64,000 bases of DNA, taken from the NCBI GenBank assembly GCA_028023455.1, contig JAQFVV010000275.1, positions 62,001 through 126,000 on the forward strand. Direction: 5' to 3'. Positions within the stretch are counted from its first letter, which is position 1. Every line of letters starts with the position of its first letter. Under the pieces are notes generated by a model. That model did not search any database, had not been told where the DNA came from, and saw only the letters and a list, made by a program, of their open reading frames with translations. Shown one piece after another: positions 23,945-35,730 of the stretch. Both the position numbers and the translations under genes were made by a program. Source of the stretch: Epiperipatus broadwayi. Its lineage: Eukaryota; Onychophora; Udeonychophora; Euonychophora; Peripatidae.

Positions 23945-24360
23945 GCAGGGGTGTCCAACAAGTCGATCGCTAGGTCAATCTGGCAAGAGCTGTCAGGTAG
24001 CGAGTGAAACAAATTAATTAAGTCAAGTTTTTTTATTATTTCTATTTTTGTTCAAAATTTTTTTTCAATTCTAGATAGGTGAAGTCCACTAAGCCATATC
24101 ATTATTGAAAATAATATTTTTAAACTTGATTTAATGTAGCTAATTTGAATTAATAAATATTGTTAATAATTACTCATGTTGCTTTAATCCCCCCAGACAC
24201 GAGTTTTTTGGCCCATTAAATAATTATTATTTTTTACTAGGTAGATATATAAAAATAGTATGTATTTCACACCTCCCTTCACTTAGACTAGCCTATGACA
24301 ACAAGTCGATTGCAACACATTTTAAAAATAAAAAGTAGATCTTATGAACATAAAAGTATT
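23945..24360 (+). mobile_element. Possible hAT-type element fragment
   Basis: Begins CAGGGGTGTCCAACAAGTCG, the typical CAGGGGTGTCCAA end of many hAT elements, followed by a CGATCGCTAGGTCAATCTGG tract. Near 24303-24342 a related GTCGATTGCAACACA tract is followed by AAAGTAGATC, as in right-hand regions of such elements. The right terminal repeat itself is not visible, and there is no coding sequence. Confidence 0.45.
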
Positions 24361-24789
24361 GTATAGCCAATTTCTAGGGAAATCCAATATCCCATTTCCC
24401 TTCTTTTTATCAATTATTTAATAAATATTTTGTCATCTTTCAAAAAGTAGGTACATTTAAAATTATTTAATGGACACTTTTTTTTTAAAAAAATATAGTC
24501 TTATTTAAATAAAATATTGTTTTAAAAACATGGCCATGTTTAAATATACATGCAATGCATATTACATATATGCACACTACACAGAGTGTTAAACCATATG
24601 AACATTGTTTTTTTTTTTAAAAAAAAAAAATGTGTTCCCTATTATTAAACAGTTTGATAACCTTCTGGACCAGTAATAATTAGCAAATTAATTTTTATAT
24701 TTATTTTCCACATTCATTAAATAACTATTAAAAATTTTAATTTATAATTACCAAATGTTTAGTTAGAGTTATAATTGAATCAAACATAT

Positions 24790-25437
24790 TGTAACGATAT
24801 ATAAATATGTCGTTACATTAATTTAAAATAAAAACTTAAAAGTTCGCAAATAAAAGGAAAAAACTAAACGCTAAAATTAAAATATTGTTAAACGTATACA
24901 TTCGCACAGATGCTAAACTTTAAAAATATTTTTTTTCATAAACAAGAAAAAAAAAGTATTTGAACGTATTTTTTTAAATAAAAAAATACAAGATTGAAAT
25001 ATAAAAATATTTTAATAAAAAAATAACGTAAGTTAAAATAAAAACAGGTATTAATTAATTCCTGTAATCTGTAAATGGAAATGATTGTTTATTAATTATC
25101 TAAAAGCTATTTAATTAAAAAGTCAGATGAAAAGTTAGATAAGAGAAGAAAGAGAAATTAAATGACCAATGCAAACACCAGAAATTCAGCACGGACCGTA
25201 ACTGAAACACCAGAGGATTAGTGACGTATTGCCGATTGAATCCTATGATCAAATGATAAGAGGCTAAGAAAAATATAAAAGCCAAATGATTATTAAAATT
25301 GTTATCTTAGAGCTGACTATGAATAGATCGTTATAACTAGCTATATTGCAGATTTTCACGATGTGGAAGTCTGCAATAAATTTAATTTTCCGGACAACCA
25401 GCTGAGGCCTCTGGATGACAGTTCCTGACCAAATGCA
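24790..25437 (+). repeat. Possible LTR of an unidentified retrotransposon
   Basis: The segment runs from TGTAACGATATATAAATATG to CCAAATGCA, so it has TG...CA ends. It contains a TATA-like AAATATAAAAGCC (25270-25282) and an AATAAA (25375-25380) in a plausible LTR order. It is followed at once by TGGCAAGTCGCAG, which starts with TGG as a primer-binding site would. No second copy was found in the window and the downstream sequence has no readable protein, so this is tentative. Confidence 0.33.
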
Positions 25438-27434
25438 TGGCAAGTCGCAGTTTCATTTCAAAGAAGGACAAAATCTACTAAAGTGATCACGAAGATGGAC
25501 TTCTCAATCTATTAAATCCGTAAAGTATGAACTATTGTATCTATCTAATAACTTTCCTAAAATTGCAAGTAATTAATAACTGAAAATAAGAACTCTTATC
25601 TGACTTAAAGAATGCAAATTCAATTATTGATATTTTTTTTATGTAGATGTTTAAGCAATCATTTCCAGTTCATTTTTTTTTTGTGTGTATTATATTTTAA
25701 CTAAAATGTATTAAATTTAAAGTTGTTTATAGACGCTTGCATGGATTCGTTTGCGGTTAATTATATTTTGTTTTTCATATTTGATCAAAATATATAGACA
25801 TTCGATAAATAATGATACCTTACGGTGAGTATCTAAAATGTATTTATTCGGATGTCTTTTAAGTTATTGGTGACAACGCAAGTATCTTATGGTGAATACT
25901 ATTGGGTTACTTATAAGTTTCCCTCTGCGATTGTCGGTATCAATAATTTTGTATTTTGATCGTTTATGTTTATTTTGAAATGTTTTTGACCGTGGAATCT
26001 ATGTAATCGATCTATACCCAACATTTTTAAACAAATCTGTGCGAACGTATTTAAATGTTAAAATTAAGTCTGGCGTGAATGGCTATATAGTTTTGTAAAG
26101 TTGTATTAAGGGAGGGTAATCTTAGGTTATTCATTTCGTAGTTGAATTGGTTCAATGGATTGGATATATTTGTGTAATTAGTAGATGTAGTATGAGGTCC
26201 GCTACGGGCAGGATTATAGATATACGCCACACACCCTCTATTTGCCTATGGATGGGTTTGTAAGTCGGCAGAAGACCGCAGTCCATTCCTATGGAGTTTT
26301 TAGTTTATTGATCTACTTGCCAACAGATGTCACATTCCTGTTGGTGGAGAGTCAATATCTTCTCTATTTATACTTATTGTTCAGATGCACATTCCTGACA
26401 ATATGGTATTTTGTGTTGTCGTATCATGCTACATTGAATACATGAATGTATCAGATGGATTGGCGCCAGTTGATTGCGAAATTTGTTGCCTAAGGTTAAA
26501 TCAGGGAAGAATATTTTCCTTTCAAATGCAGACCTATATAGTCCATTCATACTCGACCCTCTAAATAAATAGTAAACTCATTATTTGAAATCTACTTAAA
26601 TTTAGAATTAAAGATCAATATAAAATTATAAAAGAAATTTAATTCCTCAAAATTTAAATATTATTTTATATGTGCGTAAATAAATATTTTTATGTGTTAA
26701 TTTCTGGCAGTGGCTTTTATTCTTTTATATTTAAGATATAAAATTTATAGATTTTTATCTCTGCGTCTCCACTGAGCTAGTGACAATGGGCTAACGATCT
26801 AAATATGTAAATAAAGTGGAATCCTAACAGCGCGTATCTGCCTACTTTATAAATTTTTCTAGGCTCAAATGCCTAGATGGCACCCTTGGTAGTGCGGTGC
26901 GATGCGATCTTCACTTTCATTTCGATCGTTATAATATATTTACAACAGCAAATACTAATAAATAAGTATTGCTATTCTATTTACAGAATAAAAATACACA
27001 AAAATAAAGAATGAAAAAAAAACATGAAATCAGAATTGTAGCTCTTGAAATTATGTACAAATACACAATTCTTTTGTTACAGTTAATGCAAAAAATATAA
27101 CTAATGCAATGAAAGGATAATGATGTCATGATGATTGGAATCTATACTAACCAAAATGACTAATAACATTAAGATTAAAAAAAATTGGTAACAGAAAGAG
27201 GAACAGAATAATAATAAAATTAATGTGTTAGTAATAATTATTAGTCAATTAAATTAAGATGATAATTTAACTATATAAAACAGACTTTATATATAAACTG
27301 ATAAAAGAAATAATTAAAAAAAGTTGATTACATATTAAATATAAATAAGTGAAAACATATATACTATATATCACATTCACATGCAATAAATGTCTTTTTT
27401 AAAAATTATATATATATATTAGAATGATACTAAC
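25438..27434. other. Less AT-rich non-coding stretch, probable repeat
   Basis: 25.4-26.95 kb is visibly less AT-rich than its surroundings and holds motifs such as GCCAACAGATGTCACATTCC and CCTAGATGGCACCCTTGGTA. It may be internal sequence of the retroelement suggested to its left. A TCTGTGCGAACGTATTTAAA tract near 26035-26055 is inversely related to 24893-24920. No protein is readable. 26.95-27.43 kb is AT-rich filler. Confidence 0.4.
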
Positions 27435-27501
27435 CTTGCTGGACAATTGGTTCATTAATAGGTTGACCTGCTATTAGTACAAACCGACAAGACTCATCAC
27501 T
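27435..27501 (-). CDS. PIR: Pirin homologue, penultimate exon
   Basis: A 67-nt exon between a ttttag acceptor (27502 onwards) and a G|gttagt donor (27429-27434). It starts in phase 0 and reads SDESCRFVLIAGQPINEPIV, followed by QQ and one base of the next codon. This is the Pirin signature 'FVLIAGEPLREPVIQHG'. Phase 1 at its end fits the last exon exactly, restoring Gly before VFVMN. It forms the final strands of the C-terminal cupin. It is very small compared with its flanking introns of 20.8 and 16.3 kb. Family identity is clear from the motif. Confidence 0.93.
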
Positions 27502-27587
27502 CTAAAATTAAAATACAACATTTATGGAAGTTAAATTTATGAAATTAGAAAGTATATAACTACATTAATAAAGTAGTTGTATATGTA

Positions 27588-28149
27588 TTATTATCATTTT
27601 CAGCAAATATTAATATTTTAAACAATTAAAGTCGAAGTTTAATCCAGTTTTTCTGATCCATGGTTCATCTTCAGATCACTCCAAAAAATTTTCTTATTTG
27701 TAATTTCTTTTAGATTTCTTGAATTCTACTTGATTCCAGTTTAGAATTATAATTGCCCAGCTATTAACATATATTCCACAGCATGAATTAGCTCAGTTCC
27801 ATTTTAATGTTTTAGTTTTTTCAGTAATATGTTTGGTCATTCACTTATGTAATTCACTTTTTATCCCTTTCTGTTAATACCTACATATATGAGTGAATGA
27901 TCAAGCAAATATTACCAAAAAAATTACAAGATTAAATTGGAACTGAACTAATCATGTAGCAGAGTAGCTATTAGTAAATGGACAAATTATAATTTTAAAC
28001 AGGAATCAAGCAGATTTTGAACAATCTAGAAGAGATTACAAATAAGAAATTTTTTTGAAATGATATTGAAATACGAATCAGAAAAACTAGATTAAATTTT
28101 GATTTTAATGCTTCAGGGTATTAATAACTGCTGAAAATGATAATAATAT
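27588..28149. repeat. 562-bp fold-back element
   Basis: The outer pair is ATTATCATTTTCAGC / GCTGAAAATGATAATAAT. Inner pairs include TTTAATCCAGTTTTTCTGAT with its inverse near 28077-28096, TCTTATTTGTAATTTCTT with its inverse near 28035-28052, and GTCATTCACTTAT with its inverse near 27888-27902. The loop is about 27851-27880. A second inverse copy of the TAATGCTTCAGGGTATTA end lies near 28403-28420, so a related fragment adjoins it. Non-coding. Confidence 0.8.
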
Positions 28150-28709
28150 ATATACATATATCTTTTCAGATGTACAAGCATAGTTATATTCAGTATTTAG
28201 TTATTTTTATGAAAAGCACCACATCTGAGTACAATCCTATGATTTATTTCATCCATATTAATAATTGTTCAAAGTAATTATAGTTTTCAACTTTTTATCC
28301 ATTTCTATTGATTATTTTCTTCTTTTTAGACAAGCCATTGAAAATTATTTAATTTTTAAACACTTTTATTTCTCCTTTATTGCTAATGTAATATTTTCTA
28401 ATGCCCTGAAGCATTATCAGTAAACAATCAAATCACTACATTATTTTAATTACAAATGATTTCTTAAAACTACTGCAAAACTATTAGAAAGATAAAATGA
28501 TCTATTATTTAACTATATCAATATTAGTCTTTTTAAAGTCATCAAGATGTCTTATAACTGTTGTTGTCTTTTGATAAATTTTCAGAATTTGACAATATTC
28601 TTTATCTGTGATTTAATATTCTACTTTTAACATAAACTTTATTGGTGAAGGATATGGTTATATAGTTATATTATTTTAAATGTATAAAACATTATATATA
28701 TATATATAT

Positions 28710-31115
28710 TGAACTGGGTGGGAGATAGATCGCTCTGATTATATAAATTATTACTAGAAACTATATGAATTACAAAAACTAATACTAATTATTATTAAAT
28801 CTTGATTCACTCCAAATACACTTTTAATATTTCGGCATACCTGTTGTGTTTGGTCTGGATTACAGACCCAACCAACAGTAAATAATGTAAAATAATACTG
28901 AAACAAGTATTACAATTAATATATTTATTATTATGTACAAATATATACAATACAATATATACAAGTGAATATTACAAGTTGAATATTGGGGTTTAACGTA
29001 AACTCTGAGTTCTGCCTACCGCTTCCAGCCACACCTGATGGCTTGCTTCATGGGTAGGGTCTATGACTCTTCCAGCTGTACAAGACAGCTTGCCTCAAGC
29101 CGAGAGTGGTCTTAGCAGTGTCCGGTCTCTGTGGGACTTGCCTAGCTGCGTAGACTAAATAGCGTAGTGCTATCAATGGGAATACTTGCTGCTGTTTAGG
29201 TTAGCAGAGTTTTCCTGGGAGAACGCAAAGAGTCTGTTCAGGTTAGACACGTTCTTCCTTGATCCTCACAAAAGGCTGACTATTTATACCCAGATCCCTG
29301 ACCTTATTGAAAACCTTCAGATTTAGAAAGCATCATTGTTTATTGGCCTGTAATAATCATTGGCTATGTTGTTATCTATACATCAGCCTATTGGCCTGTG
29401 GCAACAATGCTTAATCCGATCAGATAAGGAGGCATCTGGAATAGTCTACTTCTGAGAGAAGGAAGGACTATAACAATACCAGTCCGACAAGCAGAGAAGT
29501 CAAAGTGTATACACAAGATGAAAAAAATCACCAATGGCACCTATAACCAAACCATAGCTTTAAGAAATATAACCTGTGGCCCCATTTCCGGCCATAGAAC
29601 TTCTCAGCTGCTAAATTTCAACCATCCTGCTATCCAAAGCATTTTATTTATTTTGAGGTAAACCCCCAGGCACCAGCTAATCATTATCTATAATAAGCAT
29701 GCCTGGATGTCAGATAAACACATTTAGCATTTGTCTTAACCCTTTTCTAGCTCTCTTATTATTTATTTATACGAAAGTAAATTATAATAAGCCGCTTAAG
29801 GCTTGCTCTTAATTACCAATTATCTAGTGGGAATATACTTTGTGAGAGAAATAACCAAACTATAATTAGTAAACTAACAATTCTATTTTAAATATTTTCA
29901 ATTAATAAAAAAAAAAGTGATACATTAAAAAAAAAATATAAGTAAAAGAATATTACAAACTGTTAATATACTTTTATAAATATACAATAATAAGAATAAT
30001 ATAATTAATTATACATGTACATATGCATCCATACTAGGGAATATACACTGATTACTCAAAGAAAGCTTTATACATATTAACTAAATATATTATGAGAAAT
30101 TAATTACCTAGAATTTTGCACTTTTACTTCGGGAATATGGCTCCTCACTTTCATCTGCTGAATTGGTTACCAATCAGTTGGATTTTGGGCTTCTTAGTAG
30201 TTTTAGTTATTGGCTGACTTCCTTTGCTTGAGATGGACATCCTTAGCGGCTCATATTATTATGTGGGCATGACTTTCTGGTGTTCTAAAGGATTGGAATT
30301 GGAGACTGGTCTCATATTCTGTTGGCTGCTTAACACTGCATGGTATTAATTAATTTACGAATCAAATATGCGAAACAAAATCAGAAATCAGAGTCCAAAT
30401 GATGATGAATAGATTTCCAGTCCTTTTATATGATCCCTTCTCATTGTTTCTTTTATCACTTCTGATTTAGTTTAATTAATTTGTAATTTTTGTTAATTAT
30501 ATTCCTATCCTGTATTGATTTGCATATTTACAAAGATTGATCTAGCTTTGGATAAGATATTTTAATTATCTCCCATTGTTTTAATTAATGGACAAGCAAT
30601 CTTTGAGAAAATTTAAGTTAATATTATATGCTTTTCTTATACACATTTTAACTCAATTCTCATTTCTTTACATGCACATAGTTTATTAATTTTTAAATTT
30701 ATGAAAAGAGAGAACTCTAGTTTTTTTTCTTTTTATTTCGCTAAATTTCTCTCCCCCACTTTGATTGTTTTTCTTAAACTAGTAAGAATTTACAATAATA
30801 AATGACACAGTGTTTTGCCCTTTGGCAATCTGCGATTATAAAAAAAAAAAAACTTTTTAAACACTTTAAATTAAACTTTTTTAAACTCTTCTAAATTATA
30901 CTTTTATTAATTAAATCTTTAATAATTTCTTTTTAATGAAACCTGCTTTAATCATTCTTGACAAATAATTCCATAGTGCTTTTATTTCTTTATGTTTTGT
31001 TTTACAACTCTTTACACTACTTATAGATTTTTTTAAATTTTAATTTCTTTTTTTTTAATAATAATAATAAAAAATTATAAATATGTAATGCTGTTCAATG
31101 GTGGTACACTATACA
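28710..31115 (-). repeat. 3' LTR of the long-LTR Gypsy
   Basis: About 1.77 kb of LTR sequence once the nested solo LTR (28842-29475 plus one 5-bp duplication) is set aside. The shared core with the right LTR includes AAAAAAATCACCAATGGCAC, CTAAATTTCAACC, the CATCTGCTGAATTG tract and TTGGATTTTGGGCTTCTTAG. Confidence 0.85.
28842..29475 (-). mobile_element. Nested solo LTR (related to the deleted-Gypsy LTR family)
   Basis: 634 bp with TG...CA ends (TGTTGTGTTTGGTC to GGACTATAACA), flanked by 5-bp direct repeats ATACC (28837-28841 and 29476-29480). The other LTR of the host element has an uninterrupted site at the same place (GGCACACCAGTCCAAC near 35855). Internal blocks match the LTRs at 42, 44.5, 49 and 52 kb: AAAAGGCTGACTATTTA, GATCCCTGACCTTATTG and ATCTGGAATAGTC--CTTCTGA. 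It is a distinct subfamily, left after recombination between two LTRs. Confidence 0.88.
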
Positions 31116-31572
31116 CCACCCTCCATTTGAGAGTAAAATGCCTCTCTTGAAATATTTTATCTCTAACAATTTTCTGATACTTTCCACAGTAATTATTATT
31201 ATCTATTTATATTCTATCCTTTCGAGTATTCCAAAGACTTATTTAGTTTTGTGACTTACAGTTCTGACTCTCCTATTGGACTTTCATTGCCTGTCTAGTG
31301 GCTCTTTTTTTCTTTTTATCAATTTTAATGACCGGGCATTATGTTCCCTTCTCTTTTATGCCGTGCGCGACCACAAACACGTTGTTACTGTATTTTTGTT
31401 TTATTAAATACGGACCCTTGTAAATCAGTTGGAACTTCTTTTAAATGTATTTCTCAGGATGGCTTACAGGATTGGTTCTTATCATGACCTCATCTTCTAC
31501 TCTAAATCCGTTCTTAGCCTTTCCTTGTCTCTTCTGCCTTAATTCACCCAGCTTCTTTAGTCTACTATACGC

Positions 31573-32629
31573 TTATTCAGCATTCTTCCTTCTATCTATG
31601 GCGCCTGCTTCCAATGGCAGACTGATCTTGAATGGGTATGGCTTTCCAAAATGAAGCTGGGCAGGTTGGAACTCTGTAGACTCATTTTTTGACCAGTTTA
31701 TCATATTAAGTACCCACAGGATTTCCTTCACCCACCTTCGGTGATTATCTTGTATGTATACACAAAATAAATGCCCCAACTCCCTCATGACCCATTCACA
31801 TGGATTGGACTGTGGGTTGCATATTGAGGTATGTGTTTTATTCAACATCTCATTTGTCCATTCAGACAAGATTTTGCCTGGAATTCCCACTGTTCCAAAA
31901 TGTCATTGCTCCAAAATCTGTATGGTTTGTTTAGCGTTTGCCTGAATCTCAGATTAAGCTGCCACCAATTTGGAAAATACATTATAAGCCAAGATGAGGT
32001 ATTTCATTTTATTAAATGGAGGCCTGTAAAAGTCTATTGCTAATAGATCATTCAGTTGTTATGAGTAAATGAGCTTCAGTGGCCCCATTCCAGATACATT
32101 AAGTGATTTCATTTTTTGAGCATATTTTACACTCATTTACAACATCTAAGATGCTGGCATACATTCCCAGATAGTAGCACCAATGGCTCAAATACTCCTC
32201 AACTTTACATGCCCTATAGTGTCCATATTTTTGGTGTATATGCTTAATCATATCTCTCATTGTGACCAGAATAAGAATCAGCCTTTGCTTATCCTTTTCA
32301 ATTTTACATTGTAACAGCCCCCCATTTAGGAAGTAGTGCTTTCTATCTCTTCGCATGGGATTATTCTCCATTTTCATCACAGTTTGGTGGTGTAAATACT
32401 TCATTATTTGCTCACAATCACCATCCTCACTTTGCCATTCTTTTAACCTTCGAAGGTCATTTTCTGCCTCATTACTTTCGTCAATTTCCATCGCAGTAAT
32501 ATATGCACCATCACAACTTAAATGATGTTCCTCCTGAACTGCAGGGTATTGGCTTAATGTGTCTGCTACATTTTCTTTACCTTGGCAGTATCTCACCCTA
32601 TAATTGAACTCCTGAAGAAAAAGCTCCAT
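31573..32629 (-). pseudogene. Gypsy integrase pseudogene (H2C2 zinc finger and part of core)
   Basis: The 32099-32629 stretch starts at the RNaseH-to-integrase linker (FNYRVRYCQGKENVADTLSQ), then the spacer, then the integrase zinc finger: HIHQKYGHYRACKVEEYL with CKICSKN, giving the H-x3-H (here H...GH) and C-x2-C ligands. 31573-31890 is the second half of the core, with NPQSNPCEWVMRELGHLFCV, which corresponds to the 'P--NP-ER--REL' block containing the catalytic glutamate, and WVKEILWVLNMINWSKNEST, then the QLHFGKPYPF tail. The stretch between (31890-32099) is readable only with stops. The enzyme would insert the cDNA copy. It is inactive here. Confidence 0.82.
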
Positions 32630-33560
32630 CTTATTAACCAGTTGTTCGTAAGAAAGCTATGACTTAAGAATTCAAGGCTTTTGTGATCAGTAATTACAAC
32701 TACCTTGGCTCCTAGCAGAAATTGATGAAATATTTTAAATGCCCACCCAATCGCCATGGCCTCATTCTCAGTTACAGTGCAATTTATTTCAAGACCCTTC
32801 AATAATTAGCTAATAAAGAAAAGGACCCCATGCTGACTCCCTTCTTGTATTTGAGAGTATAGCCTCCAATCCAAACCGACTGCTGTCAGTTTGCATAAAA
32901 AACGGCTTAGAAAAGTTAGAGTATGACAACATAACCTTTTCTAAAAACCCTGCCATCACATTTTGAAAGCTACATTTGTGCTATTCAGTCCATGCCAACT
33001 CTTTCCTTTTTAGTCAACTGCAGCAATGGTTCCATGTCAAGAAAATTTTTTTTTTGTAAAAACGGTTATAGAAATTGCATAGCCCGAGGAAAGACTTTAC
33101 ATGTTTTTTGTTTCGAGGCTTAGAAAAATTTTGGATCGCCTGAATTTTCTCAGAATTTAGTCGAATTCCCTTTTCACTAATTATATGGCCTAAAAATTTT
33201 ACTTCAGTAGTCATTAAGCTACTTTTACTTAATTCTGATTCCCTTTTGTTTGCACTCATGCAACAGCTGCTCTAAATGCATAATGTGCTCCTCTATACTA
33301 TTATACACATACATTACTATTAAACTTTTGATAGTGTCTGATAGCATGCAATCAAGACACTGTATTAGTCCTGCCCTGCTATTTTTTTAACCAAAGGGAA
33401 TCCGATTGAAATTGTATGCCTGTCCAATATTCCCAAAAGCGGTATATTTCTGATTGCTAGGGTGCAGCTTGATTTGCCAGTCAGTAACTGATGGTCAAAT
33501 CAAACTTCAAAAATCTTTTTATTGTGAAATTTTGCAAATAACTTGTTCATAGGTGGAGGA
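32593..33560 (-). pseudogene. Gypsy reverse transcriptase / RNase H pseudogene
   Basis: On the minus strand from about 33560: SYWQIKLHPSNQKYTAFG and FNRIPFG (RT palm), then MYVYNS where the catalytic YVDD should be, then (33014-33259) EVKFLGHIISEKGIRLNSEK and KHVKSFLGLCNFYNRF. RNase H follows with FFMQTDSSRFGLEAILS (about 32880-32930) and (32593-32802) TENEAMAIGWAFKIFHQFL and VVVITDHKSLEFL. The order and spacing match Ty3/Gypsy pol. Several frameshifts are present. Loss of the YVDD aspartates alone would abolish activity. Confidence 0.82.
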
Positions 33561-34227
33561 GCATTTGTATCATGTGTAGTTATCTTGTTTAATTAATGAG
33601 TGTCCAAACACAGCCAAATGGACCTGTCCCATTACTGTTACAAAAGGATTGTTGAAAGGGGATGAACATTTAGAGATGATTCCTGAAGCATTTTCTCTAT
33701 CTGTTCCTCCACTTCATCTCAATATTGATGAGGGATAGTGTACGCACAGGCCTGATATGGTTGATCTCTCATGAGTTTTATTCTGTGTTCATACCCTTGA
33801 ATAACTCCAAGGACTTTAGAAAAAATGTTCTCATATTTATTTACCACTTTCTTCAGTTACACCCTCTGATCTCTGTCTATAAACTTCGATTGCTTCACTT
33901 TTTCCCCTATTTCTATTTTTATTCCTGCTCTTTGCACACAATGTTCCCTAATACATCTATCTGCTTGGTCTGCTGTGAATGTAATTTGCTTTATTGTTCA
34001 GTTTTACCTGACTTTGTTCATAATTCAGCACACAGCTGGTCTTATGCATAAAGTCTGACGCTAGTATAACCTCATGGATCAGATCTTCCAAGATGAGCAG
34101 CACGTGGCTATATTCTTTTCATACTATGCGCATGTTTACCCATACTTATTTTGACACCAGTCTCACCCTTTTACTATTAGCTATCATGATGTATACCATC
34201 TTTAATGGTAAAATTTTGACTTTAGGG

Positions 34228-34521
34228 TTAATAGTTTATTCTATTAAACATTTCCTGGGACATCACTGACACCAGTCTTCCAGAATCAAGTAAAGCACTA
34301 ATGATCACCCCTTCTACTACTTTCACTTTTGGACATCCCTGAGGTGCCATTATTGTCTCTCTCCTCCCAGCTACATACCAGGTTGGATACTTGCATATGG
34401 CTATATTCCCCATTGTATTTTCCCCTCTGCATTTTGTTCTTCCCCTCAATCTCTCTTTCACTACCTTTCTTATCCTGAATTCTTTTGAAAGCCCAATATT
34501 TGACAGTGCTCTTCTGTTCAT
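34228..34521 (-). pseudogene. Gypsy protease region pseudogene
   Basis: Contains the pepsin-like retroelement protease motif as VIISALLDSGRLVSVMS, where LLDSG is the active-site block, preceded by a basic linker typical of the gag-protease junction. The same motif occurs in the plus-strand Gypsy relic at 56-58 kb (VIVEALLDSGS), so the two elements are related. The downstream flap region is not readable. Confidence 0.7.
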
Positions 34522-34690
34522 TTATTTCTGAAAATTTATATTCCTGTCTCTATTCTTCCTAATCTGTCTACTGCTGTCCAGTGCTATAAGTATTTCGGCC
34601 ACCTGCTTTATCGTTTCTCATTTTCTTCCAATTATCATTTGCTCTACATTTTTATGAAGGTTATGTTTAACTCTTCATATAATTTGCTGC

Positions 34691-35420
34691 TCATGTAAAG
34701 AGGGTGTCATGATCGCTCGTAACTTCACTTGTCAGTGGAAAAATATGATGAATAGTTCCTAAGGCCCCATTTGGCTTGCTCCATCTGGTGCTTAATAGTT
34801 TCCTGATACCCCCCCCCCAATAGATTGCCAGTAATAACTGTTTGTATTCTCCAAATGTTGCTGGTTTTGAGAATAATGAGTCCCACCAGAATTGAGCCTC
34901 GCCCTGTATATAACTGCAAGATATAGTAACCATGGCTACTTTGCTTAATTTATTCAGTGCAAAATAATGTTCCAGACTACTAAGGTGCTTATTGGGAATT
35001 TACCCCCAAAACGTCTTTATTTTTAGCAAGTGATTTACTGTATTGACTCTATTTATATGTGTGCATGTTCTTATGCTTTCCTGTTCATTTTCTAACCTTT
35101 CTATTTCTCTTTAATAATTTTTCCATATTTCTTCTATCATTATCATGCCTTATTGGGAATTTATCCCAAAAACGTCTTTATTTTTAGCAAGTGATTTACT
35201 GTATTGACTCTATTTATATGTGTGCATGTTCTTATGCTTTCCTGTTCATTTTCTAACCTTTCTATTTCTCTTTAATAATTTTTCCACATTTCTTCTATCA
35301 TTATCATGCCTTTCTTTATTCTCTTGTTGTACTAACCTGTTTTTTGACCTCCACTGTCTTATCTCTTCTATCAGCACTTCCATATTCTCATTTTCAAAAC
35401 AAAAATTTTTTTTTCTAATT
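34691..35420 (-). pseudogene. Gypsy gag pseudogene with internal tandem duplication
   Basis: 34691-34933 holds the capsid-like block GEAQFWWDSLFSKPATFGEY, matching the 'G-A--WW' gag pattern of this Gypsy group. Upstream (35000-35420) the minus-strand product is lysine/glutamate-rich and probably a coiled coil, as usual for the N-terminal part. A 162-bp segment is tandemly duplicated (34989-35150 and 35151-35311, both containing CGTCTTTATTTTTAGCAAG). Frames are broken, and a C-run at 34810-34819 adds to this. Confidence 0.68.
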
Positions 35421-35730
35421 CAAATATTTTTTCCTTAAACAAAGTATGTCACTGCCTCCAACACCCTTGGTTCTTTCTGTCTCTACCTATCCTCAATATC
35501 CTAATCTGCCTACATGTCTATCCCTTTAGACTGTCTTTCCATTTACATTTATTATAATTTGTTTGCTTTTGGTCCCCTCTCTTTCTACAAAGCATACCAT
35601 GCTTGTAATTATAATTACACAATTTAACGTTTCTTCTAAACTTTATTTTCAAATTTTTTAATTCTACTTTAATTATATTATAATTGCTAATAACTTATGA
35701 TGGTTCTGTACCCATGTTGGAAAAGCCAAC

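Larger units (their letters stand above)
11117..27434 (-). other. Pirin intron (16.3 kb)
   Basis: Bounded by a donor reading G|gttagt at 27434 and an acceptor ttcag at 11117. It contains a Merlin element in the same orientation as the gene, a 274-bp hairpin, an antisense LINE relic, a possible hAT fragment and a possible LTR. No exon missing from the Pirin alignment is needed between its flanking exons. Confidence 0.85.
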
